A DNA stretch of 54,893 bases. Origin: Methylobacter sp. GTDB lineage: Bacteria; Pseudomonadota; Gammaproteobacteria; Methylococcales; Methylomonadaceae. The stretch's first letter is position 1. Each line of letters opens with the position of its first letter. Location: NCBI RefSeq assembly GCF_030680395.1, contig NZ_JAUXVR010000038.1:1-54893 (forward strand). Reading direction: 5' to 3'. A program made the position numbers and the translations under genes. Shown here in pieces: positions 9,244-18,205 of this stretch. Below the pieces are notes generated by a model. It was not told the DNA's origin. It saw only the letters and a program-made list of their open reading frames with translations, and made no database searches.

Positions 9244-10329
9244 TTATTCGTGATAATCGTAAGCAGCAAAGCCGTGCTTTTTGACCAACTCGTCGCGCTC
9301 GGCGCTTTTAAGGTCTTCTCGCACCATTTCTGCTACCAATTCATGGAAAGTGATTTTCGGTGTCCAACCGAGTTTTTCTTTTGCTTTGCCCGGATCGCCC
9401 AGCAATGTCTCGACTTCCGTAGGGCGGAAGTAACGAGCATCAACCTGAACAATGCATCGTCCTTGCGCGTCATATCCTTTTTCTTCTACGCCGCTACCTT
9501 GCCAAGTGATGGTAATACCCAGTTCTTTTGCTGCAATATCAACGAACTGGCGCACACTGTATTGCACGCCTGTCGCAATAACAAAATCCTCTGCCAGCTC
9601 TTGTTGGAGCATCAACCATTGCATTTCGACATAGTCTTTGGCATGCCCCCAATCGCGCAGGGCATCAAGATTGCCGAGGTAAAGACAATCCTGCAAGCCA
9701 AGTTTGATGCGCGCCAAAGCGCGGGTAATTTTGCGGGTAACGAAGGTCTCGCCGCGTACCGGGCTTTCATGATTAAACAGGATGCCGTTACAGGCATACA
9801 TGCCATAAGCCTCGCGATAATTGACGGTGATCCAGTAGGCGTAAAGCTTGGCAACGGCATAAGGAGAGCGCGGATAAAACGGCGTGGTCTCTTTCTGCGG
9901 CGTTTCCTGAACCAGTCCGTAAAGTTCGGAAGTAGAAGCCTGATAAAAACGGGTCTTCTTTTCCATGCCGAGAATGCGGATAGCCTCAAGTAGTCGTAAG
10001 GTGCCGATACCGTCGGCATTGGCCGTATACTCGGGAGTATCAAAACTCACCGCGACATGGCTCATGGCGGCGAGATTATAAATCTCGTCCGGTTGAACTT
10101 GCTGGATGATGCGGATCAGGTTGGTCGCATCGGTTAAATCGCCAAAATGCAAAAAAAAACGCGCATTCTTGACGTGCGGGTCCTGATAGAGATGATCGAT
10201 ACGGTCGGTATTGAACAGCGATGAGCGCCGCTTGAGGCCATGTACCACGTAGCCTTTTTGGAGTAAAAATTCGGCCAGATAGGCGCCGTCTTGCCCGGTA
10301 ATGCCGGTAATTAATGCTGTTTTATTCAT
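9244..10329 (-). CDS. gmd: GDP-mannose 4,6-dehydratase
   Basis: Dehydrates GDP-mannose to GDP-4-keto-6-deoxymannose. The 361-residue protein is full length: [19 protein letters not shown] at the start, the family-specific [18 protein letters not shown] loop near residue 32, [14 protein letters not shown] near 129, and [15 protein letters not shown] with the YxxxK pair. The [16 protein letters not shown] stretch near 188 is typical of the tetrameric bacterial Gmd. It stands between manC, which makes its substrate, and fcl, which uses its product. It belongs to a different GMD subfamily from the pseudogene at 1057-1428. Confidence 0.97.
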   Translation of the reverse strand: MNKTALITGITGQDGAYLAEFLLQKGYVVHGLKRRSSLFNTDRIDHLYQDPHVKNARFFLHFGDLTDATNLIRIIQQVQPDEIYNLAAMSHVAVSFDTPEYTANADGIGTLRLLEAIRILGMEKKTRFYQASTSELYGLVQETPQKETTPFYPRSPYAVAKLYAYWITVNYREAYGMYACNGILFNHESPVRGETFVTRKITRALARIKLGLQDCLYLGNLDALRDWGHAKDYVEMQWLMLQQELAEDFVIATGVQYSVRQFVDIAAKELGITITWQGSGVEEKGYDAQGRCIVQVDARYFRPTEVETLLGDPGKAKEKLGWTPKITFHELVAEMVREDLKSAERDELVKKHGFAAYDYHE

Positions 10330-10334
10330 TTGGA

Positions 10335-11741
10335 TTACGTTCTGTCGTAGGTGTCATCGAAACGCACAATATCGTCTTCCCCTACATACTCGCCACATTG
10401 CACCTCGATAATTTGCAACGGAAGATGACCGGGATTTTCCAAACGATGCCGGTGAGTCTTGGGGATATAAGTTGATTGGTTGGCCTCCAATTGGATTTCC
10501 TGCGTACCATTGGTGATTTTAGCCGTACCGGATACCACCACCCAGTGCTCGGAGCGGTGTTTATGCATTTGCATGGAGAGCTTGGCGCCGGGATTGACGA
10601 TAATGCACTTGATCTTGAAATTAGGGCCTTCTTCCAACACTCTGTAAATTCCCCATGGACGATGCACCGTCAAATGCGTTTCAGTCAGGTGGGGATGGGT
10701 TTTTTGTACTTGCGCGACCAGTTGCTTGATGTCCTCTGTGCGACTGCGATCGCAAATCAGCGTAGCATCCGCCGTCTGAATCACCGCAATATTTCGTACG
10801 CCCAACGTAGCCAGAAGCCCATTCGAGCTCCATAACAAGCTGTCTTGCGTATCCAACTGCAAAACATCGCCTTGCGTGATATTTCCCGATTCATCTTTGG
10901 CGCGATGCTGATAAATAGATTCCCAACTGCCGAGATCGCTCCAATCCATAGAAACAGGTACCACCGCCACTTTTTTTGCTTTTTCCGCCAGCCCGTAATC
11001 AATGGACAGATTCGGCATCTGGTCATAAGACGCTTCCACGTCGGTCTTTTCCTGCATTGAGGTCATTGCCAGATGAATTTCAGGCTGATGGCACTCCAGC
11101 ATTTGCATAAAGTCATTTGCACGAAATACAAACATGCCGCTGTTCCACAAATAGCCGCTTTCGACAAAACGTTTTGCGTTTTCCAAAATCGGTTTTTCAA
11201 CAAAACTGGACACATTCAAAATCGGGTCGGCTGCAGCATCAAGCGTTAGGGATGCGCCAGGCTGAATATAGCCGTAACCCGTCGCCGGCTCGGATGGCTT
11301 GATGCCCAGCAATACTAGATAACCCTCCGCCGCCGCCAGCTCGGCTGAGCGCCAGGCTGAAAGAAAACTTTGTTCGTCACCAATCGCGTGATCGGAAGGA
11401 AAAACGCCGACCATCGCCTCAGGATCCTGCTTAAAAATCTCCCAAACAGCCCATGCAATCGCAGGCAGGGTGTTGCGGGCACAAGGTTCGGCCAATACCG
11501 CAGCAGGAAGCAGGGCATCAATTTCGGCCAACTGTCCTTTTACCTCAAACTTGTGGTCCTGATGCGTCACCGTTAACAAACATCCGGCATCCACATGCTT
11601 GAGCAAGCGACATGCCGTTTGTTGCAGCAACGTTTGCTCGCCGTCGAGCGGAAGCAATTGTTTTGGGCGTAATGTACGCGAAAGCGGCCAGAGGCGACTG
11701 CCGCTACCGCCCGCAAGAATAATTGCATAACTGTTACTCAT
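10335..11741 (-). CDS. manC: mannose-1-phosphate guanylyltransferase / mannose-6-phosphate isomerase
   Basis: Bifunctional enzyme (ManC/AlgA/CpsB family, type II phosphomannose isomerase) supplying GDP-mannose. The start at 11741 gives [20 protein letters not shown], the family N-terminus; in-frame ATGs upstream only add unrelated residues, although MSEN at 11756 is a possible alternative. The product is about 468 residues. The pyrophosphorylase signature ([19 protein letters not shown]) and [13 protein letters not shown] lie in the N-terminal domain. The C-terminal cupin has [13 protein letters not shown], a metal-binding [14 protein letters not shown] and [15 protein letters not shown]. It is the first gene of the leftward sugar cluster, so the promoter should lie just upstream. 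Confidence 0.96.
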   Translation of the reverse strand: MSNSYAIILAGGSGSRLWPLSRTLRPKQLLPLDGEQTLLQQTACRLLKHVDAGCLLTVTHQDHKFEVKGQLAEIDALLPAAVLAEPCARNTLPAIAWAVWEIFKQDPEAMVGVFPSDHAIGDEQSFLSAWRSAELAAAEGYLVLLGIKPSEPATGYGYIQPGASLTLDAAADPILNVSSFVEKPILENAKRFVESGYLWNSGMFVFRANDFMQMLECHQPEIHLAMTSMQEKTDVEASYDQMPNLSIDYGLAEKAKKVAVVPVSMDWSDLGSWESIYQHRAKDESGNITQGDVLQLDTQDSLLWSSNGLLATLGVRNIAVIQTADATLICDRSRTEDIKQLVAQVQKTHPHLTETHLTVHRPWGIYRVLEEGPNFKIKCIIVNPGAKLSMQMHKHRSEHWVVVSGTAKITNGTQEIQLEANQSTYIPKTHRHRLENPGHLPLQIIEVQCGEYVGEDDIVRFDDTYDRT

Positions 11742-12202
11742 AATATTCTCAGACATGACGACTACGCGGATACAGGAGGCATGCCTCCCAAAGATGAGGT
11801 AGAGAAAGCAACGCATGGAGCGGTTGCCGTGAACAACGCATGAAGTAGACTGGCAAGGTATCGAAAGGCCAACCGCAACAGCTTCGATTGGGCAACTCGA
11901 ATCGCTAAAACGCCTCTCAAAACTGTTCTCTTACATACAAGCATAATTTTGTCTTTATCAAGCTCTATTAATCTATTAATTGTTTCATACACAAGCCAAT
12001 TTAGCTAGGCCTTAACACCATTGGACCGGTCTGAAACCAGTACCATCGTGAGTTTCATTAGCACAATGGTTCATCTAACCGGAATGAGAATTGCAAACTT
12101 ACTCGTATGGTTATCTGCATGAATATAGGCGTAAAGTGATACAGGGAACGGACGCTTTTTAGCTATTGCCGCCGCTAAATTTAACCTTAAACGCCTCCTG
12201 CT
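11742..12202. promoter_or_regulatory. non-coding leader region upstream of the polysaccharide cluster
   Basis: This 461-bp stretch separates manC from the EVE gene, both leftward, and must hold the cluster promoter. The one clear structure is a 14-bp perfect palindrome with ends GGAGGC and GCCTCC (11775-11788), 34 bp upstream of the manC start. I could not identify convincing -35/-10 boxes. A 76-codon minus-strand frame (11762-11992) has no recognisable features and is not called. Confidence 0.4.
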
Positions 12203-12661
12203 TTACTCCAGTGAAAGAATAAACTCCCACTGATCTTTACTCACCGGCATTATGGACAATCGGTTACCGCGCCTTACCAGCGCAAGATCTGCCAACGCTT
12301 CCTTGTGCTTTAATTCTTTAAGGGTGATGGTGCGAGACAGGGTTCTGACATACTTAACGTCAACCATTATCCAGCGAGGATGTTCAGGATCGCTTTTGGG
12401 ATCGAAATGCTTGTCATCCGGGTCGAAAGCAAAAAAGTCGGGATAGCCTTCTTTGACGACTTCCATGATGCCCACTACGCCCGGCAGCTCGCAATTGGAA
12501 TGATAGAAGAAAACCCGGTCGCCCAACTTCATGTCATCCCGCATCATATTTCTGGCCTGATAATTACGCACACCATCCCAATGTTCGGTCTGGTTGGGCT
12601 TGCTGCACAGATCATTAATCCCGAACGTATCGGGTTCGGATTTCATTAGCCAGTAGTTCAT
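12203..12661 (-). CDS. EVE-domain protein (PUA-like fold)
   Basis: A 152-residue cytosolic protein of the EVE/thymocyte nuclear protein 1 family. Seen features are YWLMKSEPDTFGINDL at the start, TEHWDGVRNYQARNMMR near residue 27, and VFFYHSNCELPGVVGIMEV near 50. These are the conserved blocks of the family, whose PUA-like fold is thought to bind modified bases in nucleic acid. In many proteobacteria EVE genes sit next to zapA/6S RNA, as here. In E. coli that position is held by ygfA, a 5-formyl-THF cyclo-ligase, which is absent here. It is read leftward, about 30 bp beyond the 3' end of 6S RNA, and may be cotranscribed with it. Confidence 0.93.
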   Translation of the reverse strand: MNYWLMKSEPDTFGINDLCSKPNQTEHWDGVRNYQARNMMRDDMKLGDRVFFYHSNCELPGVVGIMEVVKEGYPDFFAFDPDDKHFDPKSDPEHPRWIMVDVKYVRTLSRTITLKELKHKEALADLALVRRGNRLSIMPVSKDQWEFILSLE

Positions 12662-12691
12662 GGGAATTTCTTTATGAGAAGCGATTGTTAT

Positions 12692-12880
12692 GGTGCATCT
12701 CCCGCCTGCGCCGTAATGTGCTTTCGTCCTTGAACCGGAGGTTCAAGTGGGGACATGGCCGGTAAATCAGGCTTCCCGTATAAAACGGGCATGCTCACCA
12801 ATACTGGTATCCGCCCCCGGGGTAAAAACAGGTTCAGGAAACACCCAGCACACTCTCGAACGCCGCAGGAGATGCAGGAC
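12692..12880 (-). ncRNA. ssrS: 6S RNA
   Basis: This RNA mimics an open promoter and sequesters sigma-70 RNA polymerase. On the minus strand the ends form a closing stem: TGCATCTCC at the 5' side pairs with GGAGATGCA at the 3' side, next to GCAGGCG. Conserved blocks match E. coli 6S RNA: GGTGAGCATGCCCG and GGGAAGCCTGA around the upper hairpin, and the ACTTGAACC / GGTTCAAGGACGA arm near the 3' end. Its place directly after zapA is the classical synteny. Ends are set from the terminal stem and are good to a few bases. A 64-codon frame through it is not a gene. Confidence 0.93.
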
Positions 12881-12895
12881 AATAGTTTAGCGTGT

Positions 12896-13195
12896 TTACT
12901 GATTTTCTAAAACGTTTTCTATCTTGTGGGTCATTTTCGACAGACATTCGCTCAGGGTTTGATTGAGTATGGCGTTTTGACTTTTCATCAATTGTAACTC
13001 ATGGGCCAAATTGAGCGCCGCCATAACCGCAATTCTGTCAGCGCCGGCTACTTTACCGGAATCCCTCATTTGACGCATTTGAGCATCGAGCTGTTGCGCC
13101 GATTGGATCAGGTCGTTTTGCTCGTCAGGTGCACAGGCAATTTTATATTCTTTACCCATAATGATCAGCGATACAGCCTGGAGTTTCTTGTTCAT
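12896..13195 (-). CDS. zapA: cell division protein ZapA
   Basis: A 99-residue FtsZ-associated protein that bundles and stabilises the Z ring. The N-terminal half, VSLIIMGKEYKIACAPDEQNDL, is the globular ZapA domain; the rest (VAGADRIAVMAALNLAHELQLM then a heptad-like tail) is the coiled-coil dimerisation helix. Length is as usual for the family. Its ATG overlaps the stop of the upstream ZapB-like gene (ATGA at 13195-13192), so translation is probably coupled. 6S RNA follows about 15 bp downstream, so zapA and ssrS may share a transcript. Confidence 0.95.
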   Translation of the reverse strand: MNKKLQAVSLIIMGKEYKIACAPDEQNDLIQSAQQLDAQMRQMRDSGKVAGADRIAVMAALNLAHELQLMKSQNAILNQTLSECLSKMTHKIENVLENQ

Positions 13196-13413
13196 GATCC
13201 ATTCTCCATTGCTTTAAGACGGGTAATCATGGCTTCAACCCGGGTTCTGGCCAGCGTGGTTTTTTCCAACAGCTTGGCTTTTTCCCGGACCAATGAATCC
13301 TGTTTGGTTTTAAGCGAACTGTTTTCATTTTTTACGTTAGTATACTGCTCGATGAGCTGATCCAGCTTGTGTTCGAGGTCTTTTAGCTCTAAAGATTGAT
13401 TTGATTGTGTCAT
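13192..13413 (-). CDS. ZapB-like coiled-coil protein (TIGR02449 type)
   Basis: A 73-residue protein that is almost entirely heptad-patterned coiled coil: LELKDLEHKLDQLIEQYTNV, then NSSLKTKQDSLVREKAKLLEK, then TRVEAMITRLKAME. Small coiled-coil proteins of this type sit directly upstream of zapA in many gammaproteobacteria and are thought to take part in Z-ring organisation. The start at 13413 has no clear Shine-Dalgarno sequence. The 5' flank is occupied by an inverted-repeat element whose end lies 12 bp from the ATG, so promoter and leader may have been altered. The stop overlaps the zapA start. Confidence 0.8.
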   Translation of the reverse strand: MTQSNQSLELKDLEHKLDQLIEQYTNVKNENSSLKTKQDSLVREKAKLLEKTTLARTRVEAMITRLKAMENGS

Positions 13414-13424
13414 GGTGGTAACTA

Positions 13425-13561
13425 GTACTCAGTCAGTCTTGTTATGTCGTGTAAAAATTGTTTAGCTCAGCGTAAATCCGCTCATCTCATTCGACAAGCT
13501 CATGACAGGCTCAGGCCGAACGGATTTACTTTTACCCGTCAAAATAGAATTGACTGAGTAC
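13425..13561. repeat. 137-bp MITE-like element with nested inverted repeats
   Basis: The outer arms GTACTCAGTCA (13425-13435) and TGACTGAGTAC (13551-13561) are perfect 11-bp inverted repeats. Inside, GTAAATCCG (13472-13480) and CGGATTTAC (13521-13529) form a second pair, around a TTCGACAAGCTCATGACAGGCT segment of the kind often seen in dispersed short repeats. It contains no ORF. It fills the divergent promoter region between the zapB-like gene and the UPF0149 gene. No target-site duplication is obvious. Confidence 0.65.
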
Positions 13562-13696
13562 GAGGTTGTTGCAAGCAAGTAAACACGTGATATTTTGCGT
13601 CTTTACCCAGCAATTCAATATTAACAAATATTATCCAAGTTAATGATCAATGGTAGCATAAGCGATATTTTTAGTCCGCGATAGTGAAATTATTAT

Positions 13697-14221
13697 GTGG
13701 AATTTATGACTTACCAAGTAATTAATGCAATAGTTGTACAAAGTGATGCCGAACTTTCGGCGGGGCAAGCCCACGGCATGGCGACGGGCATGTTGTGCGC
13801 CAATGAGCAGGCGCAGAGTGCCGAGTGGCTAACCGAGCTGTTTCGGCATGGCGCGCCACTGGCTGATGAAAACCGGACTACGTTGGTGCATTTGTTCGAG
13901 GATACGCGAAGCTTATTGGCTAGCGATGAATTTGAATTTGACTTACTTTTACCCAGTGATGACGCATTGTTGAGTGAGCAGGTTGAAGCACTTACTGACT
14001 GGTGCCAAGGATTTTTATTGGGCGTGGGTTTTACCCATACCGTTTCCGATTTGTCCAAGGAAGCAAGCGAAATACTAAAAGACATTGTCGAATTCACCAA
14101 GCTGGACACCGAGGCTGAAGGCGAAGAAGATGAGAGTGATTTTATGGAAATTACTGAATATATGAGATCGGCTGTTTTATTGCTGCGGAGCGAATTAAGC
14201 GACAAAGGCGAAAGGCTCTGA
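13697..14221 (+). CDS. ygfB: UPF0149 (YgfB-family) protein
   Basis: A 174-residue acidic protein of the UPF0149/YgfB family, all-helical and of poorly known function; in Pseudomonas YgfB has been linked to regulation of ampDh3 and beta-lactam resistance. Seen features are an N-terminal AELSAGQAHGMATGMLCAN block and a central ALTDWCQGFLLGVGF block, both signature regions. The acidic EAEGEEDESDFMEITEYMR stretch leads into the C-terminal helix. Start choice is between 13697 and an ATG at 13706. It lies upstream of pepP-ubiH-ubiI in the usual gammaproteobacterial order, with about 50 bp before pepP. Confidence 0.92.
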   Translation: MEFMTYQVINAIVVQSDAELSAGQAHGMATGMLCANEQAQSAEWLTELFRHGAPLADENRTTLVHLFEDTRSLLASDEFEFDLLLPSDDALLSEQVEALTDWCQGFLLGVGFTHTVSDLSKEASEILKDIVEFTKLDTEAEGEEDESDFMEITEYMRSAVLLLRSELSDKGERL

Positions 14222-14269
14222 ATCTTTTGCCCTTAGCCCTTAGCCTTTAACCTTTTACCTGATTTTAAA

Positions 14270-15580
14270 ATGAAACAAAGCGAATTCAAAAAACGCCGCA
14301 AGCAACTAATGCAGCACATCGGCAAAGGCAATATTGCGATTATAGGCAGCGCAGCAGTGCGGGCTCGCAACCGGGATGTCAATTACCCGTTCAGGCAGGA
14401 TAGCGATTTTTATTATTTGACCGGCTTTAATGAGCCGGATTCTCTGGCTGTCTTTATCCCCGGACGCAAACAAGGTGAATACATTTTATTTTGCCGCGAA
14501 TTCGATGAGAAAAAAGCCTTATGGGAAGGTGCACACGCAGGTCTTGAAGGCGCTACCATTCATTATAAGGCTGATGATTCCTTTCCGATCGACGATCTGG
14601 ATGATATTTTGCCGGGCATGCTGGAAGACAAAGGCAAGGTCTACTATCCGATAGGGCGGAATTCCGATCTCGATCACAACTTATTGGTCTGGATAAACCA
14701 TATCCGCAGCCAGTCCAGAAGCGGCGTTACTGCGCCGGGTGAGCTGGCTTCACTGGAACATATCCTGCATGAAATGCGGCTGTTCAAAAGCCCTGAAGAA
14801 CTCAAGCTGATGCGACGCGCCGCCGACGTTTCCGCCAACGCTCATGTCAAAGCCATGCAAAAATGCAAACCCGGACTGCATGAGTATCAGATAGAAGCGG
14901 AAATCATTTATCACTTTATACAGGGCGGCTTACGCGCGGTGGCTTATCCTTCAATCGTCGCAGGAGGGAAAAATGCCTGCGTACTGCATTACACCGAAAA
15001 TGCCGATAAATTAAAAAGCGGCGATTTACTATTGATTGATGCCGGCGCGGAGTGTGACCATTACGCCGCCGATATTACCCGCACTTTCCCGGTTTCCGGG
15101 CGTTTTAGCGAACCGCAAAAACAGCTTTATCAACTGGTTCTGGATGCACAGACAGCGGCAATTGCACAGGTCAAGCCGGGGTTGCCCTGGCATCTGGCGC
15201 ATGATGCTTCGGTTGAAGTGCTCACCAAAGGACTGGTCTCGCTGGGTCTGCTCAAAGGCAAGGTGGCCAAGCTGATCAAGGATGAAAAATACAAACAGTT
15301 TTATATGCACAGGATTGGCCACTGGCTAGGCATGGATGTGCATGATGTCGGCGACTATAAACTGGATAAGGAATGGCGCTTGCTGGAACCCGGCATGGTG
15401 CTGACCATAGAGCCGGGCTTGTATATCCCTGCGGATTGCCTGACCGTTGACGAGCAATGGCGCGGTATAGGCATACGCATTGAAGATGATGTTCTGGTCA
15501 CTGCTCTGGGCCATGAGATTTTGACCGGCGGCGTGCCCAAAACCATTGCGGAAATTGAAAGCTTAATGCAGGCGAGCTGA
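14270..15580 (+). CDS. pepP: Xaa-Pro aminopeptidase (aminopeptidase P)
   Basis: Removes the N-terminal residue from peptides with proline at position two; a cytosolic di-manganese enzyme. The 436-residue protein has the N-terminal domain (DFYYLTGFNEPDSLAVF) and the pita-bread catalytic domain. Metal ligands are visible in LLIDAGAECDHYAADITRTFP (two Asp), MHRIGHWLGMDVHDVG (His), LTIEPGLYIP (Glu) and GIGIRIEDDVLV (Glu). All five ligands are present, so it should be active. Its TGA overlaps the ubiH ATG by one base, which is consistent with translational coupling within ygfB-pepP-ubiH-ubiI. Confidence 0.96.
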   Translation: MKQSEFKKRRKQLMQHIGKGNIAIIGSAAVRARNRDVNYPFRQDSDFYYLTGFNEPDSLAVFIPGRKQGEYILFCREFDEKKALWEGAHAGLEGATIHYKADDSFPIDDLDDILPGMLEDKGKVYYPIGRNSDLDHNLLVWINHIRSQSRSGVTAPGELASLEHILHEMRLFKSPEELKLMRRAADVSANAHVKAMQKCKPGLHEYQIEAEIIYHFIQGGLRAVAYPSIVAGGKNACVLHYTENADKLKSGDLLLIDAGAECDHYAADITRTFPVSGRFSEPQKQLYQLVLDAQTAAIAQVKPGLPWHLAHDASVEVLTKGLVSLGLLKGKVAKLIKDEKYKQFYMHRIGHWLGMDVHDVGDYKLDKEWRLLEPGMVLTIEPGLYIPADCLTVDEQWRGIGIRIEDDVLVTALGHEILTGGVPKTIAEIESLMQAS

Positions 15581-16782
15581 TGCAACATGATTATGACTTA
15601 TTGATTGTCGGCGGCGGTCTGGCAGGTAACTGTCTGGCGCTGGCGTTACAAAAAACCGGGCTGAAGATTGCGATAGTTGAAGCCAGCACTCGCGAACAGC
15701 ACCATGACTCTCCCGCCGGCGACAGGGCCTTGGCTTTGGCCGCCGGTACCGTAAAGATGCTTGAAGCGATGGGTATTTGGCAAGGAATCAGCCAGGCTGC
15801 CACCGCAATCAAAGACATCCACATTTCCGACCAAGGCCATTTCGGTAAAGTCAGGCTTTCGGCGCAAAAAGAAAATGTAGCGGCACTGGGTTATGTCATT
15901 ACCGCAAGAGACATTGAAGCGCATGTCGCCAAACTAGTTAATGAAACGGATATAGAACTGATTTGCCCTACCCGACTGGTCGGTTTGATGGCCGGTAATA
16001 ACGCAATCAATGTCAGCCTGAAGCGCGGTGATGAACCGTTAAACGTTTCGGTCAAACTGCTGGTCGGCGCAGACGGCGGCAACTCTTCAGTTCGTAACTT
16101 GCTGGAAATAGCCCAGCACATCACGGAGTACGGACAGACGGCGCTAGTCACTACAGTTAAATCATCCCTTCCCCATAAAAATGTCGCATTCGAGCGTTTT
16201 ACAGCGTCAGGGCCGCTGGCCATGCTGCCTGTCGACAATAATCATTGCGCCGTTGTCTGGACGCGCATCAGCGAAGATGCGAATGCGCTGATGTCCGGCA
16301 GCGAAACGGACTTTTTGGCCGAACTTCAGCAGTGTTTCGGTTATAGGCTGGGCGAGCTTAGTTTGGCGGCTCCTCGGCGGGCATTTCCGTTATCCCTGAT
16401 ACGCGCCGAAAAAATGACAGCGGCTCGAACCGTTGTCATCGGCAATGCAGTACATCAACTGCACCCGGTCGCCGGACAGGGATTTAACCTGGGTCTGCGC
16501 GATGTGATGCAGCTGGCCGAAATGATCATCAAACAGCATCAGGCAAATCAGGACATTGGCGCTACCGATTTTTTAGCGGCTTACGCTGACTCCAGGCAGA
16601 AAGATCATGACCGCACTATCGGCTTTACCAATAGCGTGGTGCGAATTTTTTCCAATGACTGGCTGGCACTGGCTGCCGCCAGAAATATCGGCCTGGCAAT
16701 GCTGGATCATATTCCTGCGGCAAAAACATGGCTCGCCCTTCACGCCATGGGACTGGCCGGGCGTTTGCCCCGCCTGCTATGA
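15580..16782 (+). CDS. ubiH: 2-octaprenyl-6-methoxyphenol hydroxylase (ubiquinone synthesis)
   Basis: FAD monooxygenase that hydroxylates the ubiquinone ring precursor. The 400-residue protein has the FAD-binding DLLIVGGGLAGNCLALAL at residue 5, the middle LLVGADGGNSSVRNLL (DG motif) near 160, and RTVVIGNAVHQLHPVAGQGFNLGLRD near 285, the GD-type motif contacting FAD. In the last one an Asn replaces the usual Asp of the G-D-A-A-H form; this variant is also seen in true UbiH proteins. The gene order pepP-ubiH-ubiI supports the assignment over other UbiH/COQ6-family members. Confidence 0.93.
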   Translation: MQHDYDLLIVGGGLAGNCLALALQKTGLKIAIVEASTREQHHDSPAGDRALALAAGTVKMLEAMGIWQGISQAATAIKDIHISDQGHFGKVRLSAQKENVAALGYVITARDIEAHVAKLVNETDIELICPTRLVGLMAGNNAINVSLKRGDEPLNVSVKLLVGADGGNSSVRNLLEIAQHITEYGQTALVTTVKSSLPHKNVAFERFTASGPLAMLPVDNNHCAVVWTRISEDANALMSGSETDFLAELQQCFGYRLGELSLAAPRRAFPLSLIRAEKMTAARTVVIGNAVHQLHPVAGQGFNLGLRDVMQLAEMIIKQHQANQDIGATDFLAAYADSRQKDHDRTIGFTNSVVRIFSNDWLALAAARNIGLAMLDHIPAAKTWLALHAMGLAGRLPRLL

Positions 16783-16806
16783 TCCTGTGCAGCAGGAGAT
16801 AAGATA

Positions 16807-18027
16807 ATGACTGAACATTATGAAGTAATTGTCGTCGGCGGCGGCATGGTGGGTGCGGCAACGGCTTGCGCTCTGGCGCATGGCGGCATCAAGGTCGCGT
16901 TGCTGGAAAGGTTTAACCCGGAACGACAGTGGCCGCCGGAACCTGTTGATATTCGCGTCTCCGCTTTAACCAAGGCCTCCGAGAACATCCTGGAAATGTT
17001 GGGCGCTTGGCCGGGCATGACGCAGCGCGGCGTTTGCGCTTACCGGGATATGCGGGTGTGGGATGTCCGCGCTGGCGGAGAATTGCATTTTGATTGCGCC
17101 GATACCGTCTTCTCCGAGCTGGGACATTTGGTCGAAAACAGAGTCACCATTGCAGCTTTATGGGATGTGCTGGACACCTTGCCCTCGGCCACCTGCATTA
17201 CACCGGCAAAGGTTGTCGATATGCAGCTTAACGAAAGCAGTAGGCAATTGCGACTGGACGACGGTCGAATCCTTGACGCTGATCTGGTTATTGCCGCCGA
17301 CGGGCGCGATTCCGCATTAAGAGCGATGGCAGGCATTGACGTTACCGGCTGGGACTATCATCAGGATGGCCTGGTCGCTACAGTAAGTACTGAAATGAGT
17401 CATCAGTTCACCGCATGGCAACGTTTTCTGGATGAAGGGCCGTTAGCTTTTTTGCCGCTGAAAAACGGACAATGCTCAATCGTTTGGACCCTGAACTCGG
17501 AAACATCAAAAAGCCATCTGGCGCTTGCCGATCAAGACTTCCTGCAAGTTCTGGAACAAGCCTCGGGCGGCATTCTGGGCAAAATGCTGGCTGTAGGTCC
17601 GCGCGCCGCATTTCCATTGCGCTTTCAATACGCAAACCGCTATACCGATCAACGTTTCGCCGTATGCGGCGATGCCGCTCATGCCATGCATCCTCTGGCC
17701 GGACAAGGCGTAAATGCAGGGTTGTTGGATGCCGCAGCGATTGCGGAGCTGGTAATCCAGACCCGACAGGAAAAAAGACCGTTATCCAGCTCACGCTTCC
17801 TGCGTCGTTATGAGCGCTGGCGTAAAGGCGATAACCTGATGATGATGTCGAGCATGGACGTGCTCAACAGGACCTATGGCGTGACCGCGCAGCCCTTGGT
17901 CGGCTTGCGCTCGGCGGGAATGAACATGGTTAATAACTCGGCATGGGTCAAGGCTTACTTTAACCGTTACGCCATGGGCTTGCGTGATGATTTACCTAAA
18001 CTGGCAAAAAGGCAGACCTGCTGGTAA
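16807..18027 (+). CDS. ubiI: FAD-dependent ubiquinone-ring monooxygenase (UbiI/VisC type)
   Basis: Second hydroxylase of the UbiH/UbiI/UbiF family, most likely the C5 hydroxylase UbiI by position. The 406 residues show EVIVVGGGMVGAATACALA at residue 5, DLVIAADGRDSALRAMAGI near 158, and FAVCGDAAHAMHPLAGQGVNAGLLDA near 282, with the standard G-D-A-A-H motif. The spacing after ubiH is 24 bp with an AGGAGATAAGATA ribosome-binding region, so it is the last gene of that operon. UbiF or UbiL activity cannot be excluded, because the family members are not separable by motif alone. Confidence 0.88.
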   Translation: MTEHYEVIVVGGGMVGAATACALAHGGIKVALLERFNPERQWPPEPVDIRVSALTKASENILEMLGAWPGMTQRGVCAYRDMRVWDVRAGGELHFDCADTVFSELGHLVENRVTIAALWDVLDTLPSATCITPAKVVDMQLNESSRQLRLDDGRILDADLVIAADGRDSALRAMAGIDVTGWDYHQDGLVATVSTEMSHQFTAWQRFLDEGPLAFLPLKNGQCSIVWTLNSETSKSHLALADQDFLQVLEQASGGILGKMLAVGPRAAFPLRFQYANRYTDQRFAVCGDAAHAMHPLAGQGVNAGLLDAAAIAELVIQTRQEKRPLSSSRFLRRYERWRKGDNLMMMSSMDVLNRTYGVTAQPLVGLRSAGMNMVNNSAWVKAYFNRYAMGLRDDLPKLAKRQTCW

Positions 18028-18205
18028 TCGCCGGACTTAATCTCTAAGTATCGGGCAGATTTGCGGTTTTTTCGAATTAGAGTTTTCCCTACCCACCCGC
18101 TTCTGGTATATTCCGGCACTAGCGATACGGTTTACCTGCTGACCAGCGACGCTTAATTTCCAGGCAGCGATGAAAAATTAACTTTTAAAGAGGTGGAGAG
18201 CCATT

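Noticed and set aside
11690-11725. ops-like sequence (GGCGGTAGCG) on the minus strand
   Set aside because: It falls inside manC, encoding the Gly-Gly-Ser-Gly loop, and diverges at the next base; an ops element would lie upstream of the gene.
11762-11992. 76-codon frame upstream of manC
   Set aside because: No ribosome-binding site or family pattern; it overlaps the palindrome and the likely promoter.
12688-12882. 64-codon minus-strand frame
   Set aside because: It coincides with 6S RNA, whose conserved stems explain the sequence.
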